Assembly: GCF_024753145.1 (NCBI RefSeq)
Contig: NZ_JANUGU010000001.1
Location: 558,001-622,000 of the forward strand
Direction of reading: 5' to 3'
From: Massilia terrae
Lineage (GTDB): Bacteria > Pseudomonadota > Gammaproteobacteria > Burkholderiales > Burkholderiaceae_D
DNA length: 64,000 bases
Shown: positions 17,120 to 29,719 of the stretch, in pieces
How positions within the stretch are numbered: the stretch's first letter is position 1
How the letters are laid out: every line of letters begins with the position of its first letter
Program-made: the position numbers and the translations under genes
Notes under the pieces: generated by a model
What the model saw: only the letters and a program-made list of their open reading frames with translations
Told to the model about the DNA's origin: nothing
Databases searched by the model: none

Positions 17120-17740
17120 ATGAAGCTCTACGTCAGCAAATACGCGCCCAACCCGCGCCGGGTCAGCATCTTTGCGGCGGAGAAGGGGATCGCGCTCGAG
17201 ATCGTGGCGGTGGACCTGTTCAACGGCGAGATCAAGACGCCCGAATTCCTCGCCAGGAATCCCTTCGGCCGCGTGCCGGTGCTGGAGCTCGACGATGGCC
17301 GCACGCTGTCCGAAACGCGCGCGATCTGCACTTACCTGGAAGGCCTGCAGCCGCAGCCGAACCTGATGGGCGAGGGCTTCGAAGAGCGCGCCTTCATCGA
17401 GATGGCGGACCGCCAGGTGGAGCACTACCTGTTCCTGCAGATCGCCAACTGCGTGCGCCACACCCATCCCGCGCTGGCGCCCCTGGAGCAGCCGCAGTTC
17501 GAGGACTTCGGCAAATCGCAGGGTGAGAAGATGCTGGCCAGCGCGCGCTGGCTGGATGGCGTGCTGGCGAAGCAGGCTTACGTCGCCGGCGACCGCTTCA
17601 CCATCGCCGACATCACGGCCTTCTGCGGACTGGAGTTCGCGCGCGGCATGTTGAAGTTCAACGCAGGCGAGGCCGGCTTCACTCACCTTCAGGCTTGGCG
17701 CGACCGCATCGCCGCGCGGCCGACGATCGGCAAGCCCTGA
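17120..17740 (+). CDS. Glutathione S-transferase family protein
   Basis: 206 residues, the standard GST length. The N-terminal thioredoxin-like domain is MKLYVSKYAPNPRRVSIFAAEKG, with the cis-Pro and SNAIL-like region RVPVLELDDGRTLSETRAICTYLE (about 53-76), which binds glutathione through V-P and the E-(S/T)-R motif. The all-helical C-terminal domain ends with GDRFTIADITAF, the N-capping box and hydrophobic staple. The class is closest to the bacterial theta/beta-like group. The electrophile is unknown. The promoter region is only 165 nt, shared with the divergent aminopeptidase gene. Confidence 0.9.
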   Translation: MKLYVSKYAPNPRRVSIFAAEKGIALEIVAVDLFNGEIKTPEFLARNPFGRVPVLELDDGRTLSETRAICTYLEGLQPQPNLMGEGFEERAFIEMADRQVEHYLFLQIANCVRHTHPALAPLEQPQFEDFGKSQGEKMLASARWLDGVLAKQAYVAGDRFTIADITAFCGLEFARGMLKFNAGEAGFTHLQAWRDRIAARPTIGKP

Positions 17741-17799
17741 CGGGCCAAGTATGCAAGAAGGGCCGCGCCAGCGCCCGCACGATTCGCGACGTTGAGTTG

Positions 17800-18504
17800 C
17801 TATTCCGCGAACGCCAGCCCTTTGAGCGAGGGCACGATGTGGTGCAGGCTCGCGACCTCGTAATCCGGCACGGCTTCGGATTCGTTGGCCGCGCCGGACG
17901 GGTTGAACCAGCAGCTCTCGATGCCGAAGCGGTTGGCGCCGAGGATGTCGGCGTCGAGGCGGTCGCCGACGATGACCGTCTCCGCCTTGGCGAACTTGCG
18001 CGCCATCTTGACGGTGTAGTCGAAGAAGCGGCTGTCCGGCTTGGCGAAACCGCAGGCTTCCGAGGTCGCAACAAACGAGATGTGATGGTGCAGCCCGGCG
18101 CTGGAGATGCGCCGCCCCTGGATCTGCGCGACGCCATTGGTGATGATGCCGACTTCGCCGATCGCGGCCAGCGCCTCGCACACTTCCTTTGCGCCTTCGA
18201 TCAGCACCACCGACTCTGACAGCGATTCGAGGTAGGTGTGGCTGGCCGCCTGCGCGTCGAGGTCCAGGCCATGCTGCGCGAAGGTGGCGCGGAAGCGTTC
18301 GACCTTCAGGAATTCCTTGGCCACCGTGCCTGCTTCGAAGCGCTTCCACAGATCGATGTTGATCACCTGGTAGTCCGCGAACAGCTCGTCGATGCCGTCG
18401 GAGACGCCGAGCGACTGCACGGTCCGCGCGAAGGACAGTTTTTCCGAGGCCTTGAAGTCGAGGAGGGTGTCGTCGAGGTCGAACAGGAAGAGGGTGTGTT
18501 TCAT
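17800..18504 (-). CDS. yjjG: HAD-family pyrimidine 5'-nucleotidase (YjjG type)
   Basis: 234 residues. HAD motif I is FLFDLDDTLLDF at residues 5-16 (DxD nucleophile and acid). Motif II is GIITNGVAQIQ, with TNG and the V-x-x-I-Q stretch typical of YjjG/YfnB. Motif III-IV is KPDSRFFDYT and VGDRLDADILGA. YjjG removes noncanonical pyrimidine nucleotides (house-cleaning phosphatase). The ATG at 18504 was preferred because the first beta strand and DxD follow at once. The next gene downstream, 60 nt away, is the convergent GST gene. Confidence 0.85.
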   Translation of the reverse strand: MKHTLFLFDLDDTLLDFKASEKLSFARTVQSLGVSDGIDELFADYQVINIDLWKRFEAGTVAKEFLKVERFRATFAQHGLDLDAQAASHTYLESLSESVVLIEGAKEVCEALAAIGEVGIITNGVAQIQGRRISSAGLHHHISFVATSEACGFAKPDSRFFDYTVKMARKFAKAETVIVGDRLDADILGANRFGIESCWFNPSGAANESEAVPDYEVASLHHIVPSLKGLAFAE

Positions 18505-18618
18505 TGCTGGTATCAGGGGGCGTGAATCCGTGCCCCATGATACCACCGCTGCCGCGGCCTCTCAGCGCAGCACCGCCATCACATCGACGCCGCGCACTTC
18601 GTGCATCGGGTCGGGCGC

Positions 18619-19457
18619 TCAGCCGACCCGCTTGTACCAGCCCTGGCCCGGCACCAGCTGCTGGTAGCGGTCCGCCATCCCGTCCGATGGCGACAGCGGC
18701 TTGTCGATGCCAAGCACGCCGAAGCGCGCCAGGCTATCGTGGAACAGGCGCAGTACGCGCTGGCGCAGCACCGGACCGAAGTCGGGCAGGGCGCGCCAGC
18801 AGACGATGGCCTGGAACTCGTTGAACGAGGCGTCGGTCACCGGGCTATAGTGAGCCCAGGTGATGCGGCCGGCCAACTGCGGCAACAGGCTCGCGCGGCC
18901 GTTCGACACTTCGAGATAGTCGGCCAGCTTGCCGCGGCCGCCGCTGCACTCGTAGCGCTGCTGCAGCGCGGCCAGGTTCTGGGCCGGCAGCGTGCCTTCG
19001 CTGGACTCGGCCAGCAGCTCCTCGTTGGACACGGTGGCGAAGATCTCGGTGCGCCCATGCAGCTGCGTCTCGGCCAGCAGGATCGCCAGCGCCCACGCCT
19101 CGCCGATGCCGGCACATTCGGCCAGCCAGACGCGCGGCAGCGCGCAAACCCCCAGCGCCGGCACCAGCACCTCGCGAAGCAGGAGGGCATGCTGGGGCGG
19201 GTCGAACAGCGCGGCCGGCGGCACCGCCAGCGCGCGCAGCAGGACGGCCAGCGCGCCTGGCTGGTGCAGCATCCTTTCCTGCAGCGCCGAGATGGTGGCG
19301 AGCCCCTGCGCACGGATCAGCTCCGTAAGCCGGCGCTTCAGTGCGGGCCGCGCGTAGCCCCGGAAATCGACGCCGAAGCGCTGGTACATCGCCTCCAGCA
19401 GCAGCTCGATTTCCAGTTCGTCGGGCGCGACCCCGGCGGCGAACGAGGCCCAGGCGG

Positions 19458-19470
<13 letters not shown>
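18619..19470 (-). CDS. CheR-like methyltransferase, probably degenerate
   Basis: About 283 residues. The N-terminal helical part (DELEIELLLEAMYQRFGVDFRGYARPALKRRLTELIRAQG) matches the CheR N-domain that contacts receptors. The C-terminal part follows the CheR methyltransferase layout, but the S-adenosylmethionine-binding sequence is poor. The usual GCSTGEE-type loop is AECAGIGEAW, and the conserved C-R-N-V-L-I-Y-F region reads CWRALPDF. Loss of the Asn and loop residues suggests that catalysis is lost or altered. The start is unclear: GTG at 19470 or TTG at 19461, both overlapping the end of the kinase gene. It is co-transcribed with the hybrid kinase. Confidence 0.65.
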
Positions 19471-24365
<4,895 letters not shown>

Positions 24366-24728
24366 GGATTACTTCCTCAGGAACGGAGCTGGTAGCTAGT
24401 GTAGCGGCGAGCGCGCTGGTGCAATGAAAAATGTTACGCGAGAAATCGTGACAAGATACCCTTGTGCTCGCGAGGGGGCAAGCGGGAAAGAATGGCAGCC
24501 GGATCATTCTTGTTGCATATGTGCAATTGTGAAGGCGTGAACCGTGGGAGGGTAGAGGAAAAACCACAAATTTGTCGCACGATTGGCGCGGAAGCAGTAT
24601 TGTTTAGTTTCTGTAGGGCAACTTAACGTGGCCAAAGCGCCTCAGGAAATAATATAAAAATTGTAATTCTTGATGCAGTCTGCTTACATCTCATCTAGCA
24701 TTAAAGAAAACATTGCCTACTTTGCCAC
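24366..24728. other. Intergenic region before the luxR-type gene
   Basis: 363 nt without a convincing gene, AT-rich towards the luxR start (for example near 24651-24680). It holds the divergent promoters of the kinase and luxR-type genes. A perfect inverted repeat TTGCA-TATG-TGCAA lies at 24513-24526. No strong ribosome-binding site precedes the luxR start at 24729. Confidence 0.5.
24513..24526. promoter_or_regulatory. Inverted repeat TTGCATATGTGCAA upstream of luxR-type gene
   Basis: Arms TTGCA and TGCAA around TATG, 203 nt before the luxR start. On the minus strand it contains TATGCAA, the half-site also seen in the palindrome near the luxI start. It may be an operator for the RsaL-like protein, which is inference. 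Confidence 0.35.
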
Positions 24729-25466
24729 ATGGTGCAGACCGAACAACTGATCGACTTGCTTGAGAGCAAGGATGACGCCGCCTGGAGCCGGGCGCTGTTT
24801 GCGCTCGCGCGCTCTTGCGGCTTCGATCATGTCTTGTACGGGGCGGTACCGTCGCGCCATGCCAAGTTCGAGAACGCTTTCCTGGTCAGCAATTATTCAG
24901 CGGCGTGGCGGGAACGCTACGATGCCGACCGGCTGGCCTATGTCGATCCCACCGTCACCCATTGCCTGTCGAGCAGCCTGCCGATCGTGTGGCAGCCGGA
25001 CGCGTTTTCCGGGGCCGCCCCACGTGCCCTGTACGAGGAAGCGTGCGGCTTCGGCATCCGTTCCGGGGTGACCCTGCCGGTGCATGGCCCGAACGGCGAG
25101 TTCGGGGTGCTCAGTTTCGCGTCGGACGCCGCGGCCGACGGCAAGGCGGTGGGGGAGATCCGGGGCCGGATCGGCGACCTGGCCCTGATCCGCGACTATG
25201 CGCTGGAATCGTCGCAGCGCCTGATGATCCCGCGCCAGCCAGCCGAGATTGCTCCCAAGCTGACCCGGCGCGAGCTGGAAGTGCTCAAGTGGGTGATGGC
25301 GGGGAAATCCTCCTGGGAGATTTCCCGCATCACCGATTGCTCAGAAGCGACCATCAATTTCCACATGGCCAACGTGCGGCAGAAATTCAATGTGAATACC
25401 CGCCAGCAGGCCGTGGTCAAGGCAATTGCCCTCGGCCTGATTATTCCTGAAGGTCCCCATCGTTGA
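24729..25466 (+). CDS. LuxR-family acyl-homoserine-lactone receptor/regulator
   Basis: 245 residues. The N-terminal autoinducer-binding domain has the family-invariant positions: W60, Y64, D73, P74, W88 and G113 (TraR W57, Y61, D70, P71, W85, G113). The C-terminal GerE/LuxR helix-turn-helix follows (LTRRELEVLKWVMAGKSSWEISRITDCSEATINFHMANVRQKFNV, about 178-222). It therefore senses an AHL and activates or represses target promoters. Its 3' end overlaps the convergent rsaL-like gene by 26 nt, and the synthase lies just beyond, exactly the lasR-rsaL-lasI order of Pseudomonas and Burkholderia. The AHL type is not deducible. Confidence 0.93.
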   Translation: MVQTEQLIDLLESKDDAAWSRALFALARSCGFDHVLYGAVPSRHAKFENAFLVSNYSAAWRERYDADRLAYVDPTVTHCLSSSLPIVWQPDAFSGAAPRALYEEACGFGIRSGVTLPVHGPNGEFGVLSFASDAAADGKAVGEIRGRIGDLALIRDYALESSQRLMIPRQPAEIAPKLTRRELEVLKWVMAGKSSWEISRITDCSEATINFHMANVRQKFNVNTRQQAVVKAIALGLIIPEGPHR

Positions 25467-25710
25467 GCTTGCCGTTGACATAGAGCTTCAGCAAGATCGC
25501 CACCGGCGCCGGGATCGACAGCCCGGTCTCGAACCGGCTCCCGCTCGACTGGGTGACGCCGAAGCGGCCCCAGAACTTCTCTTGGCTCTCTCGCTTGCTG
25601 ATGCGCAACTGGCGCAGGTCGGCCAATTGTGATCGCACGGCATCGGCGTTGATGCCGATCGTTGCACTCTGCTCGTCCATTCTTGCCTCGGAAACAAAAT
25701 CTTTATCCAT
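25441..25710 (-). CDS. rsaL: RsaL-like repressor of AHL synthesis
   Basis: 89 residues with a helix-turn-helix: SQEKFWGRFGVTQSSGSRFETG (residues 42-63) then IPAPVAILLKLYVNGKLNDGDL. This is the RsaL signature (FW.RFGVTQS.GSRFE..). RsaL binds the luxI promoter and counteracts LuxR. The ATG at 25710 has AAAGG 8 nt upstream; a GTG at 25719 is possible but less likely. The gene is convergent with the luxR-type gene and divergent from luxI, so its own promoter shares the region that holds a lux box and an RsaL-type palindrome. Confidence 0.87.
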   Translation of the reverse strand: MDKDFVSEARMDEQSATIGINADAVRSQLADLRQLRISKRESQEKFWGRFGVTQSSGSRFETGLSIPAPVAILLKLYVNGKLNDGDLQE

Positions 25711-25771
25711 GATATTCACCTTTCGAGGAAATATGCAATTAGCAAGTATTTCACTTTGGCGATTTATATCT

Positions 25772-25791
25772 ACCTAGCAAGCCTGCTAGTT
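25772..25791 (+). promoter_or_regulatory. lux box upstream of luxI
   Basis: ACCTAGCAAGCCTGCTAGTT has dyad symmetry in 8 of 10 pairs. It fits the las/rhl-type rule of CT, twelve bases, AG, with C at position 7 and G at position 14. It is centred at about 25781.5. A LuxR-type activator at -42.5 would place the transcript start near 25824, followed by the luxI start at 25868. Confidence 0.7.
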
Positions 25792-25821
25792 CAGTTTCCC
25801 CCGATTTTGGCCGACACTTCG

Positions 25822-25836
25822 TATGCACCTTGCATA
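25822..25836 (+). promoter_or_regulatory. Palindrome TATGCACCTTGCATA at the predicted luxI transcript start (RsaL-type site)
   Basis: TATGCA, three bases, TGCATA, a perfect 6-bp inverted repeat. It matches the RsaL recognition pattern TATGnAAnTTnCATA at 11 of 12 defined positions. It lies where a LuxR-driven luxI transcript would start (about 25824), the place for steric repression. Match and position are seen; binding is inferred. Confidence 0.6.
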
Positions 25837-25867
25837 TTCCGATGTCAACAAAACAATGGGGGATGTC

Positions 25868-26452
25868 ATGGCACTGCAGATCGAAATCGCAGCACGGCGG
25901 GAATTCAAATCGAAAGACCTGTGGGAGATGCATGCATTGCGGGCGAAAGTGTTCAAGGGCCGGCTGGGCTGGGAAGTGCCGGTGCTGTCGGGGATGGAAA
26001 TCGACGGCTACGACGCGCTCGAACCGCTGTACATGATGATGCGCGAGGCCGGCGGCAGCCTGCGCGGGTGCTGGCGCGTGCTGCCGACCGAAGGCCCGTA
26101 CATGCTCAAGGATTCCTTCCCCGAGCTGCTGCACGGCGCCGAGGCGCCGTCCGATCCGCGTATTTACGAGCTGTCGCGCTTCGCGATCGAGACCGAGGAC
26201 TGCGGCCCGTTCGGCTTCTCCGAGATCACCATGGAGTCGATCGCGGCGATCATCCGCTACGGCCATGAGGCCGGCCTGCGCCAGTACGTCACCGTGACCA
26301 CCACCGCCATCGAGCGCATGCTGCGGCGCGCCGGCGTGGTCACGCACCGCCTCGGCGAGCCGGTCAAGATCGGCATCGAGACCGCGGTCGCGCTGTTCGT
26401 CGAAATCGAGCCGACCTGCGAAGCCCTGTTCGACACCCGGCTGGCGTCCTGA
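25868..26452 (+). CDS. Acyl-homoserine-lactone synthase (LuxI family)
   Basis: 194 residues. All invariant LuxI-family residues are present: R25, F29, W35, D46, D49, R70, E101 and R104 (EsaI R24, F28, W34, D45, D48, R68, E97, R100). It makes an AHL from S-adenosylmethionine and an acyl-acyl carrier protein. The ATG at 25868 is chosen because it is preceded by GGGGG and the conserved N-terminal segment (ALQIEI..) begins there; ATGs further upstream (25856, 25823) add unconserved residues. A threonine-rich run (TVTTTAIERML) sits where 3-oxo-acyl enzymes often carry a key Thr, but the acyl type cannot be read reliably. The promoter carries a lux box and an RsaL-type site. Confidence 0.93.
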   Translation: MALQIEIAARREFKSKDLWEMHALRAKVFKGRLGWEVPVLSGMEIDGYDALEPLYMMMREAGGSLRGCWRVLPTEGPYMLKDSFPELLHGAEAPSDPRIYELSRFAIETEDCGPFGFSEITMESIAAIIRYGHEAGLRQYVTVTTTAIERMLRRAGVVTHRLGEPVKIGIETAVALFVEIEPTCEALFDTRLAS

Positions 26453-26566
26453 CGGCGCGCGCTGCTTGGCCATGCGGGAGCGGGCACGCTCAAGGTGCCG
26501 TGCCGCGTCCCGCCGGCCTGCCATATACTTGTGGCTTTTGGCGCCGAGCCAGCCACGAGTCCACCG

Positions 26567-29533
26567 ATGCCGCCTCCGATTACCAGCAGACTGCAACCGC
26601 GCCGCACCCGGGCCGGCTCCAATGTCCTGCTGTGGCTGGGCGGGCTGCTGCTGGCGCTGCTCGTCGGTGCGCTGCTGTTCGTGGCCACCGAACGCCAGCT
26701 GCACAAGGACGCCCGCCTGCGCTTCGAGAACCGCGCGCGCGCCACCCAGCAGCGCATCGCGGCCAGCATCAACCTGTACACCACGGTGGTGCGCGGCCTG
26801 TCGGCCCAGTTCGCGGCATCCGACATGCTCTCGCGCGCCCAGTTCCGGCGCTATGTCGCCGCGCTCGACCTGCAGCACAGCGCACCGGCCATCGACGCGG
26901 TGTCCTGGGCGCGCTACGTGCCGGACAGCGAGCGCGAAGCCTTCATCGCTTCCGTGCGCGCCGACCGCAGCGTCGATCCGGCCGCTTATCCGGACTTCAC
27001 GATCAAGCCGCCAGGGCGCCGCGCCGGCTACAACGTCATCACCTACATCGAGCCCTTCGAGCCGCTGGCCGACAAGTTCGGCGTCGACATGTCGGCCAAC
27101 CCGCTGATCGAGCATGCGCTGGCGGTGGCGCGCGACACCGGCGGCATCAGCGCTTCCGGCCAGCCGGTGCAGGTCGCGGGGCCGCACCCGCACATCGGGC
27201 TGGGCATGCGCCTGCCGGTGTACAGCGGCGGCGGCCTGCCGCCCGACGTGGCCAGCCGGCGCGCGCGCTTCCTGGGCACGGTCGGCATCGGGTTCTCGGT
27301 GCCGGGGCTGATCGAGCAGGCGCTCGGCCGTCCCGGCGAACACTCGCTCGCGCTGGCGCTGTACAGCGCGGCGCCCGGCGGCCGGCCGGGGCCTCCCGCG
27401 CCGGGCGATCGCCTGCTGTACCGCAGCGAAGGCAGCGGTGCGCCGCAATTCGAGACCGTGCTGCCAGTCGACTTCAATGGCCAGCTGTGGAAGCTGCTGG
27501 TGTTCGCGCGCCGGGGCGACCTGTACGTGGGCGTGGACCGCAGCATCCCGTGGCTGGCGCTGGCCGGCGGCTTCGTCGCCACGCTGCTGGTGTACTGCCT
27601 GTTCCTCCAGTTCTACTGCTCGCGCCGCAAGGCCGTCGAACAGCGCGCCTTGCTCGACTCGGTGCTCGACAACGTCGACGCCTATGTGTTCATGAAGGAC
27701 CGCGCGCGCCGCTACCTGTACGTCAACGCCCGGACCGCGGCCGCGTTCGGGCGCAGTGCGGAAGAGGTGGTCGGGAAGCTCGACAGCGAGATCGTGCCGG
27801 CCCGCCAGGCCGACAAATACTGGAGCCACGACCAGGCCGTGTTCACCGACCGATGCCGCCTGGCCGAGCAGCGCGAATTCGTCGACCACGGGGGCAAGAT
27901 GCACCAGTTGTGGCGGGTCGCGGTGCCGGTTGAGGTGGACGGGCAGGTGGTGGCGATGCTGGGCGTGGCCACCGACATCACCGAACTGCAGGAGCTCAAG
28001 GCCAGGGCCGATGCCGCCAGCCGCGCCAAGAGCGAGTTCCTGTCGAATATGAGCCACGAGATCCGCACGCCGATGAACAGCATCATCGGCATGACCGACC
28101 TCGCACGCGGGCTGGCGCACGACGCCCGCTTGCGCGGCTACCTCGACCGCATCCACCACGCCGGCCAGCACCTGCTGGGGATCATCAACCGCCTGCTCGA
28201 TTTTTCCAAGATCGAATCGGGCAAGCTGGAGCTGGAACTGCTCGACGTCTCGCTCGACCGCCTGATGCGCAACGTGGCCGGCCAGCTGGGCGAGGACGCC
28301 GCGGCCAAGGGGCTGCGCCTGCAATTCGACGTCGATCCGGCGCTGCGCCGTCCCCTGCGCGGGGATCCGCTGCGGCTGGAGCAGGTGCTGCTCAACTTCG
28401 TCGGCAACGCGATCAAGTTTTCCGGACATGGCACGGTGCAGGTGCGCGCCCGGCCGCTGGCCGGCGGCGGCGCCGATACGCTGGTGCGCTTCGAGGTGCA
28501 GGACGAAGGCATCGGCATCGACCCGGCCGAATTGTCCAAATTGTTTACCCCGTTTCACCAGGCCGATGCCTCGATCACGCGGCGCTACGGCGGCACCGGG
28601 CTGGGGCTGGTGATCAGCAAGCAGCTGGCCGAGCTGATGGGCGGGGAGGCCGGCGTCGAGAGCGTGGCCGGGCAGGGCAGCCTGTTCTGGTTCACCGCGC
28701 GCCTGGGGCAGGCCAGCGGCGGCGACGATGCGGCGCCGGCGGCCGCGGCTTCGCTCGATGCCGTGCGCGTGCTGCTGGTCGAGGACAATGTGTTCAACCA
28801 GGAGGTCGCGCGCGAATTGCTGGAACGCGCCGGTGCGAAGGTGACGCTGGCGGGCAATGGCAGCGCGGCGCTGGAGCTGCTGCGCCGCGAGCGCTTCGAC
28901 TGCGTGCTGATGGACTTGCAGATGCCGGTGATGGATGGACTGGAAGCCACGCGCCGCATCCGCGCCGATCCGGCCCTGCGCGACATGGTGGTGATCGCGA
29001 TGACCGCCAACGCCAGCGTCGAGGACCGCGCACGCAGCCTGGCGGCCGGCATGAACGACTTCGTCGCCAAGCCGGTGGACCCGGCGCTGCTGGCCGACAC
29101 CATCGCACGCTGCCTGCGGCACGCCCCGGTGGCGGGGCCGGCGCCGACAGCCAGGCCGTACGCGCCGGCAGGAGCGGCAGCGCTGCTCGATACCACGGTG
29201 CTGGCCGCGACCGTGGGCGAGGACCGCGACCAGATCCGCAAATACCTGTTCCTGTTCCTCGACGCCGCACGCGAAGGGATGGCCGAGATCGACGTCGCGC
29301 TGGCCGGCGCCGACCTCGCGCGCGCCGGCGCGGTGGCGCACCGTATCAAGTCTTCGGCGCGAACCGTGGGCGCCACCACTTTCGCCGCAGTGTGCGCCGA
29401 ACTGGAAGCGCAACAGTCGCGCGCGGCACTGGCCCAGGCTCGCGCGCTGACGGCCCGCCTGCGCGGCCTGCACGCACGCCTCGAACGCCACATCGCCGCC
29501 GAATACGGCGTCCGCGCGGCCGACCAGCGTTAA
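26567..29533 (+). CDS. CHASE-PAS hybrid histidine kinase with REC and HPt
   Basis: 988 residues. Order: membrane segment (NVLLWLGGLLLALLVGALLFVA, about 19-40); periplasmic CHASE sensor domain to about 320; second membrane segment (WLALAGGFVATLLVYCLFL); PAS (LLDSVLDNVDAYVFMKD...); HisKA with H497 in NMSHEIRTP; HATPase (DEGIGID, GTGLGL); REC with D783 in VLMDLQMP; HPt with H925 in AVAHRIKSSA. This is a full His-Asp-His relay within one protein. CHASE domains bind small molecules such as cytokinin-like or AHL-like ligands; the ligand here is unknown. It lies 114 nt after luxI, the same strand, so it could be under the same quorum control. The start lacks a strong ribosome-binding site. Confidence 0.9.
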   Translation: MPPPITSRLQPRRTRAGSNVLLWLGGLLLALLVGALLFVATERQLHKDARLRFENRARATQQRIAASINLYTTVVRGLSAQFAASDMLSRAQFRRYVAALDLQHSAPAIDAVSWARYVPDSEREAFIASVRADRSVDPAAYPDFTIKPPGRRAGYNVITYIEPFEPLADKFGVDMSANPLIEHALAVARDTGGISASGQPVQVAGPHPHIGLGMRLPVYSGGGLPPDVASRRARFLGTVGIGFSVPGLIEQALGRPGEHSLALALYSAAPGGRPGPPAPGDRLLYRSEGSGAPQFETVLPVDFNGQLWKLLVFARRGDLYVGVDRSIPWLALAGGFVATLLVYCLFLQFYCSRRKAVEQRALLDSVLDNVDAYVFMKDRARRYLYVNARTAAAFGRSAEEVVGKLDSEIVPARQADKYWSHDQAVFTDRCRLAEQREFVDHGGKMHQLWRVAVPVEVDGQVVAMLGVATDITELQELKARADAASRAKSEFLSNMSHEIRTPMNSIIGMTDLARGLAHDARLRGYLDRIHHAGQHLLGIINRLLDFSKIESGKLELELLDVSLDRLMRNVAGQLGEDAAAKGLRLQFDVDPALRRPLRGDPLRLEQVLLNFVGNAIKFSGHGTVQVRARPLAGGGADTLVRFEVQDEGIGIDPAELSKLFTPFHQADASITRRYGGTGLGLVISKQLAELMGGEAGVESVAGQGSLFWFTARLGQASGGDDAAPAAAASLDAVRVLLVEDNVFNQEVARELLERAGAKVTLAGNGSAALELLRRERFDCVLMDLQMPVMDGLEATRRIRADPALRDMVVIAMTANASVEDRARSLAAGMNDFVAKPVDPALLADTIARCLRHAPVAGPAPTARPYAPAGAAALLDTTVLAATVGEDRDQIRKYLFLFLDAAREGMAEIDVALAGADLARAGAVAHRIKSSARTVGATTFAAVCAELEAQQSRAALAQARALTARLRGLHARLERHIAAEYGVRAADQR

Positions 29534-29719
29534 AGGCGCGGCCGCCGCTGGCACGCCAGCCCGGCTGGGCCAGGCGCCAAGCCAGGCGTAGCAACAACGG
29601 GCTTCCGATCGCGATGATTATCGGTCTTGCAATCCAGGTGTGCCCCGGGCGCGGCCATCACTACCATATGGAGGCCGAAGATAGTATCCTGTGCCCCCAA
29701 GCTGCCCAACCATACGCCC

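Noticed and set aside
25751..29554. A 1267-codon minus-strand frame opposite luxI and the CHASE kinase
   Set aside because: Arg/Gly/His-rich translation with no domain; antisense to two well-supported genes.
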